Assembly: GCA_035280345.1 (NCBI GenBank)
Contig: DATEGA010000169.1
Span: 1 to 13,094 of the forward strand
DNA length: 13,094 nucleotides
Direction of reading: 5' to 3'
DNA from: DASSJF01 sp035280345
GTDB lineage: Bacteria; Sysuimicrobiota; Sysuimicrobiia; Sysuimicrobiales; Segetimicrobiaceae
This document shows positions 6,991-13,094 of this stretch, in pieces. The position numbers and the translations under genes were made by a program. Every line of letters begins with the position of its first letter. Position 1 is the first letter of the stretch. The notes under the pieces are model-generated. The model did no database searches. It was not told where the DNA came from and saw nothing but the letters and a program-made list of their open reading frames with translations.

Positions 6991-7713
6991 TCAGCCGCCG
7001 GTCCGCGCTCCGATGCCGAGGTAGGCGCGGCGGACCGCCTCGTTACGGGCCAGTTCGGCGGCCGGGCCCTCGAGCGAGATGCGGCCGTTTTCGAGAACGT
7101 ACGCCCGCCGGGCCAGCCGCAGCGCGGCGTTCGCGTTCTGCTCGACCAGCAGCACGGTGGTGCCCTCGCGGTTGATGTCGGCGATTTTCTCGAAGATCAG
7201 ACGGACCAGCACCGGGGCGAGCCCCATCGACGGTTCGTCGAGCAGCAGAAGGCGCGGTTTCGTCATGAGCGCCCGCGCCATCGCCAGCATCTGCTGCTCT
7301 CCGCCGGAGAGCGTCCCGGCAAGTTGGGTGCGCCGCTCCGCGAGCCGGGGAAAGAGTGCGAAGACGCGGTCGAGCCCCTCGCGCGGCACACCGGCCTCGA
7401 TGTAGGCGCCGAGCCGCAGGTTCTCCTCGACGGTCATGGTCGAGAAGATCCACCGGCCCTCCGGGACCTGCGTGAGCCCGAGGCGCACGATCTCGTGCGC
7501 CGGCAGGTGGTCGATCCGCCGCCCCGCGAACCGGACCTCGCCCGAGCGCGGGCGCAGGAGCCCCGAGATGGTACGCAGGGCCGTCGTCTTACCGGCGCCG
7601 TTCGCGCCGAGCAGCGCGACGATCCCGCCCTCTTCGACGTCAAACGACGGCCCGTGGAGGGCCTCGATGGTGCCGTAGGCGGTGACGAGGTCGCGGACCT
7701 CGAGCAGGTTCAT
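6991..7713 (-). CDS. livF: Branched-chain amino acid-type ABC transporter ATP-binding protein LivF
   Basis: 240 residues, normal LivF length. Walker A is GANGAGKTT (36-44), the ABC signature LSGGEQQ (135-141), and Walker B LLLLDEPSMGLAP (155-167) with the GLAP ending typical of LivF. The Q-loop region reads LTQVPEGRWIFSTMTVEENL, also diagnostic of LivF. It works with LivG as the ATPase pair powering LivHM in the inner membrane. The ATG overlaps the livG stop as ATGA, so translation is probably coupled. The DUF1989 gene follows after 26 nt, which ties that gene to the transporter. Confidence 0.96.
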   Translation of the reverse strand: MNLLEVRDLVTAYGTIEALHGPSFDVEEGGIVALLGANGAGKTTALRTISGLLRPRSGEVRFAGRRIDHLPAHEIVRLGLTQVPEGRWIFSTMTVEENLRLGAYIEAGVPREGLDRVFALFPRLAERRTQLAGTLSGGEQQMLAMARALMTKPRLLLLDEPSMGLAPVLVRLIFEKIADINREGTTVLLVEQNANAALRLARRAYVLENGRISLEGPAAELARNEAVRRAYLGIGARTGG

Positions 7714-8513
7714 TCGCCGTCCTCGCGCCCGAGGTAGGCCTCGATGACCTTGGGATCGCGCTGGATCTGGTCCGGCGAGCCTTCCGCGATCTGCACGCCG
7801 TGGTCCAGCACGATGATGCGGTCGCTGATGCCCATCACGACGCTCATGTCGTGTTCGATCAGCAGCACCGTCACGCCGGAATCGCGAATCCGGCCGACGA
7901 GCTGCACGAGCCCGGCCTTCTCCGCGGGGTTCATGCCGCTCGCCGGCTCGTCGAGGATCAACAGACGCGGCGCCGTCGCGAGCGCCCGCGCGATCTCGAG
8001 ACGCCGCTGGTCGCCGTATGCCAGCTCGCGCGCGAGCCGGTTCGCGCGGCCTTCCAGCCCGACGAACCCGAGCCAGCGGCGGGTCTCCTCCCGCACCCAG
8101 ACCTCTTCCCGCCGGTGCAGCGGCGTGTGAAGCAGCGAGTCGAGCGTGCCCGCGTGGATCCGGCCGTGGAGGCCGATCATCACGTTTTCGTCCACGCCCA
8201 GGTCGGGAAAGAGGCGGATCATCTGAAAGGTCCGCGCGATTCCGTGCCGCACAACGACGTCCGGACGCAGGCCGGTGACCTCCCTACCCTCGAACGCGAT
8301 CCGTCCGTCGGTCGGCCGGAGGAAACCTGTGATGCAGTTGAACACCGTCGTCTTGCCCGCGCCGTTCGGCCCGATGATGCTGAGGATCTCACCCAGTGCG
8401 ACGCGGAACGATACATCCGAGACGGCGACAAGGCCGCCGAAGCGCATCGTGAGATGCTCAACGCCCAGAATCGCGCCCGTTCCGACTTCCGGCGGGCGGG
8501 ACACCGCCGTCAC
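7710..8513 (-). CDS. livG: Branched-chain amino acid-type ABC transporter ATP-binding protein LivG
   Basis: 267 residues from GTG 8513, which overlaps the livM stop as GTGA. The frame is open 40 codons further upstream, but that Arg/Gly-rich stretch lies inside livM in another frame and is rejected. Walker A is GPNGAGKTT (48-56), the LivG-type signature LAYGDQRRLEIARAL (164-178), and Walker B LLILDEPASGMNP (184-196). ARTFQMIRLFPDLGVDENV is the characteristic LivG Q-loop. The A-Y-G-D-Q signature in place of LSGGQ is normal for LivG. The 3' end overlaps livF by 4 nt (ATGA). Confidence 0.96.
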   Translation of the reverse strand: MTAVSRPPEVGTGAILGVEHLTMRFGGLVAVSDVSFRVALGEILSIIGPNGAGKTTVFNCITGFLRPTDGRIAFEGREVTGLRPDVVVRHGIARTFQMIRLFPDLGVDENVMIGLHGRIHAGTLDSLLHTPLHRREEVWVREETRRWLGFVGLEGRANRLARELAYGDQRRLEIARALATAPRLLILDEPASGMNPAEKAGLVQLVGRIRDSGVTVLLIEHDMSVVMGISDRIIVLDHGVQIAEGSPDQIQRDPKVIEAYLGREDGE

Positions 8514-9547
8514 GATGAGGCGCCCGTGGCCGCAGAATCGGCGGCGGACGCGCCGGCGGCCACGCCGGCATGGGCCTCCGCCTCCGAGAGCGCGACTTCG
8601 CGCGCTTCGATCCGCCCGTACCGGCTCGGCCACAGGCCCTGGGGCCGCAGCAGCATCAACACGATCAGGCCGACGCCGAAGGCGAGCATCCTGTACTGGT
8701 CGATGCCGCGCAGCACCTCGGGCAGGATGACGATCACCGCGGCGCCGAGGATCACGCCGGGCAGACTGCCGCGGCCGCCCAGAATAATCACCATCAAAAT
8801 GGTCACCGATTGAATGAACGTGAAGCTCGACGGGTTGATCGCGGTCAGCTTCACCGCGAAGAACGAGCCGGCTGCGCCGGCGAAGATCGCGCCGAGCACG
8901 TACGCCAGCAGCTTGTAATACACGGGATGGATGCCGGCGGCCTGCGCCGCGGCCTCGTCCTCGCGAATGGCGAGCCAGGCGCGCCCGAGCCGCGATCGTG
9001 AAAGATTGTAGGAGCCGAACAGCACCACGAGCGAGAACGCGATGCCGAGGACATAGAGGTGGGCCGGCGTCCGCAGCACGAAGGCCCCGATCTGCGCGTG
9101 CGGCATGTCGTAGATGCCTTCCGGCCCGCCCGTGAAGTTGAAGTTGGTCGCGGCGATGCGTACGATTTCGCCGAACCCGAGCGTCACGATCGCGAGGTAG
9201 TCGCTACGCATCCGCAGCGTCGGTCCTCCGATGATGATACCGGAAACGGCGGTGAAACAGGCCGCGATCGGCAGCGTCAACCAGAACGACATGTGGTTGT
9301 TGACCATGAAGTACGCTGTCGTATAGGCGCCGATGGCGAAGAACGCCGCGTACCCGAGGTCGAGGAGCCCGGCGAACCCGACGACGATGTTGAGGCCGAG
9401 CCCGAGCATGACGTACACGAGGACGAGCGTCCCGACGTCGATCAGGTATGACGTGCCGAAGATCGGCAGCGTGATCGCGGCCGCGACGGCTACGGCGGCC
9501 AGCGCGGTCGGGAGCAGCGGACGGGATTGGCCGGAGCGGGTCTTCAC
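8510..9547 (-). CDS. livM: Branched-chain amino acid-type ABC transporter permease LivM
   Basis: 345 residues from GTG 9547, overlapping the livH stop as GTGA. The longer open frame to 10009 is an out-of-frame shadow of livH. It contains many hydrophobic segments, with LivM motifs LNIVVGFAGLLDLGYAAFFAIGAY (about 52-75, given here as family landmark), the EAA-like loop REDEAAAQAAGI (195-206) that contacts the ATPases, ILGGRGSLPGVILGAA (255-270) and LLRPQGLWP (299-307). An Ala/Ser-rich tail of about 25 residues after 320 is longer than the core needs and is probably cytoplasmic and disordered. It forms the inner-membrane channel together with LivH. Confidence 0.95.
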   Translation of the reverse strand: MKTRSGQSRPLLPTALAAVAVAAAITLPIFGTSYLIDVGTLVLVYVMLGLGLNIVVGFAGLLDLGYAAFFAIGAYTTAYFMVNNHMSFWLTLPIAACFTAVSGIIIGGPTLRMRSDYLAIVTLGFGEIVRIAATNFNFTGGPEGIYDMPHAQIGAFVLRTPAHLYVLGIAFSLVVLFGSYNLSRSRLGRAWLAIREDEAAAQAAGIHPVYYKLLAYVLGAIFAGAAGSFFAVKLTAINPSSFTFIQSVTILMVIILGGRGSLPGVILGAAVIVILPEVLRGIDQYRMLAFGVGLIVLMLLRPQGLWPSRYGRIEAREVALSEAEAHAGVAAGASAADSAATGASS

Positions 9548-10443
9548 ATCCGCTCGACCACGCGCTCGCCGAGGAGGCCGCGCGGCCGCACCACCAGCAC
9601 GAGGATCAACACGGCGAAGGCCACGACATCTTTCCAGCGGCTGGAGTAGTAGCCGGCCGCCAGGCTCTCGAGGATGCCGAGCATAAAGCCGCCGACCACC
9701 GCCCCCGGAATGTTGCCGATGCCGCCGAGCACGGCGGCTGTGAAGGCCTTGAGGCCGATCAGAAAGCCCATCAGGAACGAGATCTGTGAATAATACAAGC
9801 CGGTCAGCACGCCCGCGAACGACGCCAGCGTCGATCCCAGGAAGAACGTAAAACTGATGACCCGGCTGACGTTGACGCCCATGAGCCGCGCGGCGTCCTG
9901 GTTGATCGCGAGCGCCCGCATCGCCATCCCGGTCTTTGTGCGGTTGACGATGAAGTAGATCGCCGCCATGAGCACGATGCTCGACACAAAGATCAGGATC
10001 TGCAGCCAAGAGACGCTGACCCCGGCGAAAGACGGGCCCGCGCGGCCGAACAGGTGCGGGTAGACCAGAAACGACGGGCTGTAGATCAGCAGCAGGCTGT
10101 ACTCGAGCGTCAGCGACGCCCCGATCGCGGAGATGAGGATCGACAGGCGTGCGTGCAGCAGCGGCCGGTACGCCACGCGGTAGACCAGCGTCCCGAGCAG
10201 TCCGGTGAGACCCATGGACACGACGAGGGCCAGCAGCGTCGTCAGGATCGGGCTCTCGACGTGGAGCAGCGCCAGCAGGCCGTACGTCGAGAACCCGACG
10301 AACGCGCCAACCGCGTAGATGTCACCGTGGGCAAAGTTGATGAGGCGGATGATGCCGTAGACCATGGTATAGCCGAGCGCGATCAGGGCGTAAAATGCCC
10401 CGATCGTCAGCCCGTTGACGATCTGCTGGAGGGCGATCTCCAT
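9544..10443 (-). CDS. livH: Branched-chain amino acid-type ABC transporter permease LivH
   Basis: 299 residues, normal LivH size. It opens QQIVNGLTIGAFYALIALGY (6-25), the classic LivH start, then INFAHGD (35-41). The EAA-like loop MRALAINQDAARLMGV is at 175-190, followed by FTAAVLGGIGNIPGAVVGG (234-252) and VLVVRPRGLLGE (282-293). About eight membrane segments are visible. No clear ribosome binding site stands before ATG 10443, so it may rely on readthrough from livK across the hairpin-containing 83-nt gap. It overlaps livM by 4 nt. Confidence 0.95.
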   Translation of the reverse strand: MEIALQQIVNGLTIGAFYALIALGYTMVYGIIRLINFAHGDIYAVGAFVGFSTYGLLALLHVESPILTTLLALVVSMGLTGLLGTLVYRVAYRPLLHARLSILISAIGASLTLEYSLLLIYSPSFLVYPHLFGRAGPSFAGVSVSWLQILIFVSSIVLMAAIYFIVNRTKTGMAMRALAINQDAARLMGVNVSRVISFTFFLGSTLASFAGVLTGLYYSQISFLMGFLIGLKAFTAAVLGGIGNIPGAVVGGFMLGILESLAAGYYSSRWKDVVAFAVLILVLVVRPRGLLGERVVERM

Positions 10444-10480
10444 CGATTAGGCGGGTAGCCCCGCTCTCGCGGAGCACAAA

Positions 10481-10510
10481 CGGGGCCGCCCCGGTTCCGG
10501 GGCGGCCCCG
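10481..10510 (-). promoter_or_regulatory. Strong GC hairpin between livK and livH (attenuator or mRNA stabiliser)
   Basis: A perfect 12-bp inverted repeat: 10481-10492 pairs with 10499-10510 around the loop GGTTCC. On the minus strand only TTTGTG follows, a weak U-run, so full termination is unlikely. Such hairpins after binding-protein genes commonly protect the upstream mRNA or stop part of the transcription, giving more binding protein than permease. The stem is seen directly; the effect is inferred. Confidence 0.6.
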
Positions 10511-10526
10511 CGGCCTTGCAGCAACC

Positions 10527-11651
10527 TCACATTCCGGTGGGCACGAACTTGTCGCCCTTGATGATGTACGTGATGTAGAGCACCTGGACGCGGTCGCCCT
10601 TCTTGTCGAAGGTGATCTTGCCGGTCGCGCCGGAATACGCCGACGTCGCCTGGAGCGCTTTGATGATCGCCGCGCGGTCCGCGCTCTTCGCGCGCTGCAT
10701 CGCGTTGATCACGACGCCCACCGAATCATACTCGAGCGCGGAGTACGGACCCGGATCCTGCTTCCAGCGGCCCGTGTAGCGGCTGATGAACGCCTTGGCC
10801 GTGCCCTGGTCCTGCGGCAATGGGGTGGACGTGATGTACACGCCCGTGGACGCCGCACCGCACTCCTTGATAAACGTCGGATCGTTGTTCGCGTCGCCGG
10901 CCATCAACTTGCCCGACACACCTAGGTCCTTGAACTGTTTGCAGACCAGGCCGCCCTCGGGATAGTAGCCCGTGAAGTACGTGACGTCGGGATTGAGGCT
11001 CTTGACCTTGGTCAGCGTCGCCGAGAAGTCTTTCTCCCCCGGGGTGATCGCGTCGAAGAAGACCACCTGCACGCCCATCATCTTCTTCAACGCGTCCTGC
11101 GTCGCCGTCGCAAGACCCTTCGCGTACAGCGTGTTGTCGTGGATGATCGCGACCTTCTTGGCGTGGAGGTCCTTGGTCATGAAGCCGGCCGCGTAGGGGC
11201 CCTGCTGATCATCCCGGCCGATCACGCGAAACACGTTCTCGAAGCCCTGGTCGGTGAGCTTCGGGTTGCTGGACGCGTCCGCCACGAACGCGACCCCCGC
11301 GTCATGGTAGACGGCGCTCGCCGGAATCGCGGCCGACGAGCAGTAGCCGCCGGCCACCGCGGCCACGCCCGCGTCGACGAGCTTGTGGGCGGCCGTCACC
11401 GCCTGCTGCGCATCGCACGCGTCATCGAACGAGACGATTTCGAGCTTGCGCCCGAGGACGCCGCCCTTGGCGTTCTGCTCGTCGGCGGCCATCGTCGCGG
11501 CCTGGACAATGTCGGTGCCCATCTTGGCGTTCCCGCCGGAGAGCGGCACCGGGACGCCGATCTTAATCGTCGCCCCCTGCGCGCCTACGCCGGGCACCAT
11601 GCCGGTGATCAAGAACACCAGCAACGTGGCAACTGCGAACACGTTCCGCAT
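10527..11651 (-). CDS. livK: Branched-chain amino acid-type ABC transporter substrate-binding protein (LivJ/LivK-like)
   Basis: 374 residues from ATG 11651; GGAG stands 4 nt upstream. Residues 1-24 form a signal peptide (MRN, a hydrophobic core, then GVGA before QGA). There is no lipobox Cys, so the mature protein should be soluble in the periplasm. It resembles E. coli LivJ closely in segments: SFDDACDAQQAV, GGYCSSA, FFDAITPGEKDFS and GYYPEGG. Cys79 and Cys104 match the LivJ disulfide. Ser105-106 and the SSNPKLT segment lie at ligand-contact positions, and Asp253 stands where LivJ has the Glu that binds the substrate amino group. This favours an amino acid or similar ligand, but family members also bind urea, amides and aromatics. 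It is the first gene of the minus-strand operon. Confidence 0.93.
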   Translation of the reverse strand: MRNVFAVATLLVFLITGMVPGVGAQGATIKIGVPVPLSGGNAKMGTDIVQAATMAADEQNAKGGVLGRKLEIVSFDDACDAQQAVTAAHKLVDAGVAAVAGGYCSSAAIPASAVYHDAGVAFVADASSNPKLTDQGFENVFRVIGRDDQQGPYAAGFMTKDLHAKKVAIIHDNTLYAKGLATATQDALKKMMGVQVVFFDAITPGEKDFSATLTKVKSLNPDVTYFTGYYPEGGLVCKQFKDLGVSGKLMAGDANNDPTFIKECGAASTGVYITSTPLPQDQGTAKAFISRYTGRWKQDPGPYSALEYDSVGVVINAMQRAKSADRAAIIKALQATSAYSGATGKITFDKKGDRVQVLYITYIIKGDKFVPTGM

Positions 11652-11676
11652 GCTGCTCCACCCCTCCCCACGTGTT

Positions 11677-11699
11677 CGGCGCAAAAAAGAAGTGCGCCG
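11677..11699 (-). promoter_or_regulatory. 7-bp inverted repeat in the livK leader
   Basis: CGGCGCA at 11677-11683 and TGCGCCG at 11693-11699 pair exactly around a 9-nt spacer, AAAAAGAAG. It ends 26 nt before the livK start. Read on the livK strand, the loop is a T-rich run. It could be a leader hairpin or a repressor operator; the sequence does not decide. Confidence 0.4.
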
Positions 11700-11721
11700 C
11701 GCGCCCCCCGGTTTCTCCGGA

Positions 11722-11741
11722 GGGAGGTTGCAAATCCTCCC
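11722..11741. promoter_or_regulatory. GGGAGG-N8-CCTCCC inverted repeat, operator-like, in the divergent region
   Basis: GGGAGG (11722-11727) and CCTCCC (11736-11741) are exact complements flanking TTGCAAAT, which itself contains the palindrome TTGCAA. The site is about 70 nt from livK and 120 nt from the DUF1989 start. The symmetric shape and the AT-rich centre in a GC-rich setting suggest a dimeric regulator site; no regulator gene is in the window. Confidence 0.4.
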
Positions 11742-11862
11742 CGCCAGAAGTGCGTTGGGACCGGGTCCGGCGCTACCCCAAGTACGCAGGACGAACCGCC
11801 GGGGTTTCCCGGGGGGACGGCGCGGGAGCCGGTTTACCCCAGCATGACGGAGGTGGCATCGC

Positions 11863-12549
11863 ATGGCGAAAACGGCGCCGATGGAACATCCGGGCATCAC
11901 CCGGTCGCTGCTGGCGTGGGAGGAAACCCTTCCGGCCCGGGCGGGGATGGCGTTCCAGATACGCGCGGACCAGGTCTGCCGGATCGTCGATCTCGAGGGC
12001 CAGCAGGTCGCCGATTTCATTTGCTTCAACCTGAACGACTACGTAGACAAGATCTCACCGGAAAACACGCAGGCACTCAACGGGACGCTGTTGCTCACTA
12101 AAGGGCACCACCTCTACTCCACCAAGGCGACGCAGCTCATGACGATCACCGCCGACACCTGCGGGACGCACGACTTAATCAGCGGCTCCTGCAGCGAGTA
12201 CACGAACGCGTTCCGCTACGGCGTGCGCGGCACGCCCAACTGCCGCAACAATTTCGAGAATGCCCTCCGGCCTTACGGCATCCCGCTCACGGAAATCCCT
12301 TACTCGTTCAACGTGTTCATGAACACGCCGGTCGCGGCGGACGGGCGCACCGGGATCCAGGAGCCCAAATCGAAGCCGGGCGACTACCTCGACCTGCGCG
12401 CGAACATCGATCTCTTGATCGCGATCTCGAACTGCCCGCAGGAGCGCAACCCCTGCAACGCCTTCAAGCCGACGCCGCTGCAGGTCGTCGTCTACGATCC
12501 GGAAGCCGCCGGCAAAGGGGTGGGCATCCAACCCTGGGTCAAGCGCTGA
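11863..12549 (+). CDS. DUF1989 / urea carboxylase-associated family protein (second paralog)
   Basis: 228 residues from ATG 11863, with GGAGGTGG at 11849-11856 upstream. DUF1989 landmarks are VADFICFNL (49-57), LMTITADTCGTHDLISGSC (92-110), CRNNF (127-131), FNVFMN (149-154), GDYLDLRANIDLL (173-185) and NCPQERNPCN (190-199). His103, Asp104, Cys110, Cys127 and Cys191 align with the first paralog; the Cys before the HD pair there (Cys130) is Thr102 here. The two proteins differ strongly overall, so they are old paralogs rather than a recent copy. In known systems two unlike DUF1989 subunits (CgdA and CgdB) form one deiminase. Divergence from livK through a shared control region suggests joint regulation. 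It ends 2 nt from the stop of the opposing Mo-hydroxylase gene. Confidence 0.9.
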   Translation: MAKTAPMEHPGITRSLLAWEETLPARAGMAFQIRADQVCRIVDLEGQQVADFICFNLNDYVDKISPENTQALNGTLLLTKGHHLYSTKATQLMTITADTCGTHDLISGSCSEYTNAFRYGVRGTPNCRNNFENALRPYGIPLTEIPYSFNVFMNTPVAADGRTGIQEPKSKPGDYLDLRANIDLLIAISNCPQERNPCNAFKPTPLQVVVYDPEAAGKGVGIQPWVKR

Positions 12550-12551
12550 TT

Positions 12552-13094
12552 CTAGAGAAGGCCGAGCGCCCGCGCGACCCGCTCCGGGGTGATCGGCAGC
12601 TCCGTGATCCGGACGCCGACCGCGTCCTCGACGGCGTTCGCGATCGCCGCCGCCGGCGGACCGATCGGCGGTTCGCCGATGCCGCGCGCGCCGAAGGGGC
12701 CCTTGCCCTCGTGGGACTCGAGCACGAGCGGCTCCACGTCGGGCACGTCGAGCGAGGTCGGGATCAAGTACGAAGCAAAGTTGGTGGACAGGTTCACGCC
12801 CCGGTCCACCACGATCTCCTCCATGAGCCCGTAGCCGAGGCCCATCACCGCGCCGCCCTGGATCTGGCCCTCCACGCTCTGCGGGTTGATCGCGCGTCCG
12901 ACGTCGTGGCACGCCGCGTGGCGCAGGACCGTGACGGCCCCCGTCTCGGTATCCACCTCGACCTCGACCGCGTGCGCCCCAAAGGTGTAGTCGGGAAAGA
13001 CCCGCCCGCCGCCGCGCTCTAAGTCCACCGGGTCCCCGGCCGGCGCGTGGTAGACGCCGAGGTAACTGCGAGCGACGCCGAGACGGGCGCACTC
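12552..13094 (-). CDS. Molybdenum hydroxylase (xanthine dehydrogenase-type) large subunit, C-terminal part
   Basis: 180 residues of an open frame that runs off the right end; the N terminus and most of the protein are missing. Visible family motifs are FGAHAVEVEVDTETG, HDVGRAINPQSVEGQIQGGAVMGLGYGLMEE and GKGPFGARGIGEPP, where fragment residue Glu141 is the expected catalytic base next to the Mo centre. These are the cofactor-binding domain motifs of the xanthine dehydrogenase family. The last 40 residues are close to the left-edge fragment, making the two genes paralogs in opposite orientation. The substrate is not predictable; purines, N-heterocycles and aldehydes are all possible. Its stop is 2 nt from the stop of the convergent DUF1989 gene. 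Confidence 0.92.
   Translation of the reverse strand, partial: ECARLGVARSYLGVYHAPAGDPVDLERGGGRVFPDYTFGAHAVEVEVDTETGAVTVLRHAACHDVGRAINPQSVEGQIQGGAVMGLGYGLMEEIVVDRGVNLSTNFASYLIPTSLDVPDVEPLVLESHEGKGPFGARGIGEPPIGPPAAAIANAVEDAVGVRITELPITPERVARALGLL

Larger units (their letters stand above)
11652..11862. promoter_or_regulatory. Divergent control region between livK and the second DUF1989 gene
   Basis: These 211 nt contain no plausible gene and must hold the promoters for both directions. No convincing -35/-10 pair could be read on either strand. It carries two clear inverted repeats, listed separately, plus a 9-bp direct repeat AGAAGTGCG (11688-11696 and 11746-11754) and a small CCGGG-GTTT-CCCGG palindrome (11799-11812). 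GGAGGTGG at 11849-11856 is the ribosome site of the DUF1989 gene. No known riboswitch consensus, including guanidine-I, was recognised by eye. Confidence 0.55.

Noticed and set aside
8514..8633. Extension of the livG frame upstream of GTG 8513
   Set aside because: The extra 40 residues are Arg/Gly-rich shadow of the livM tail; the GTGA overlap gives a normal LivG start.
9548..10009. Extension of the livM frame upstream of GTG 9547
   Set aside because: The extra residues are polar and Arg/Gly-rich, sit inside livH, and do not resemble a LivM N terminus.
10481..10510. Classic intrinsic terminator after livK
   Set aside because: The stem is strong, but the following minus-strand sequence TTTGTGCTCC lacks a proper U-run, and livH needs readthrough, so it is listed as attenuator-like instead.
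11652..11862. Guanidine riboswitch upstream of the second DUF1989 gene
   Set aside because: Looked for because of the CgdA/B link, but the conserved guanidine-I segments and the ACGR-loop hairpin pairs of guanidine-II were not found by eye. A covariance-model search would settle it.
11652..12029. Extension of the livK frame across the divergent region
   Set aside because: It would run through the control region and into the opposing DUF1989 gene; MRNVFAVATLLVFLITG is a proper signal peptide at ATG 11651.
1..13094. CRISPR arrays, insertion sequences, tRNA or rRNA genes
   Set aside because: No regularly spaced repeats, transposase-like proteins, terminal repeats with target duplications or RNA gene signatures were seen on either strand.

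Overview
The window is a GC-rich, gene-dense bacterial segment holding fourteen complete protein genes and two genes cut by its ends. No RNA gene, transposase, CRISPR array or transcription regulator is visible. The content (Liv-type ABC importer with a soluble, non-lipidated binding protein, molybdenum hydroxylases, luciferase-like flavin enzymes, a family I CoA-transferase, DUF4242, DUF1989) suits a diderm soil or subsurface heterotroph, perhaps a Rokubacteria/Methylomirabilota-, Sysuimicrobiota- or Chloroflexota-like lineage. The sequence alone does not fix the phylum.

Layout. Block 1 (+ strand, 1-2852) is a tightly coupled run: the end of a molybdenum hydroxylase large subunit, a luciferase-like (LLM) oxidoreductase, and both subunits of a CoA-transferase, each overlapping the next. 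A 71-nt gap with a perfect 9-bp inverted repeat precedes block 2 (+ strand, 2924-4111), a DUF4242 protein and a second LLM oxidoreductase. Block 3 (- strand, 11651 down to 4112) runs livK, livH, livM, livG, livF, a DUF1989 protein, then the alpha and beta subunits of a thiamine-diphosphate 2-oxoacid dehydrogenase E1. Most of its junctions are 1- or 4-nt overlaps; a strong 12-bp hairpin separates livK from livH. Block 4 is a second DUF1989 gene (+ strand, 11863-12549), divergent from livK across a 211-nt control region. It meets the 3' end of a second molybdenum hydroxylase (- strand, 12552-13094) with a 2-nt gap.

How the genes may work together (inference). The importer would bring in an amino-acid-like or other small organic nitrogen compound. 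The two DUF1989 proteins recall the paired CgdA/CgdB subunits of carboxyguanidine deiminase, but no carboxylase or allophanate hydrolase is in view. The E1 pair would oxidatively decarboxylate a 2-oxo acid, yet no E2 or E3 gene is present. In the left block, hydroxylation by the Mo enzyme, flavin-dependent oxidation by the LLM enzymes and CoA transfer resemble a degradation pathway for a ring compound or other carboxylate. The substrate cannot be read from the sequence. The most interesting point is the combination: a Liv transporter bracketed by two different DUF1989 paralogs, with E1 genes in the same operon and paralogous Mo-hydroxylase genes at both ends in opposite orientation.
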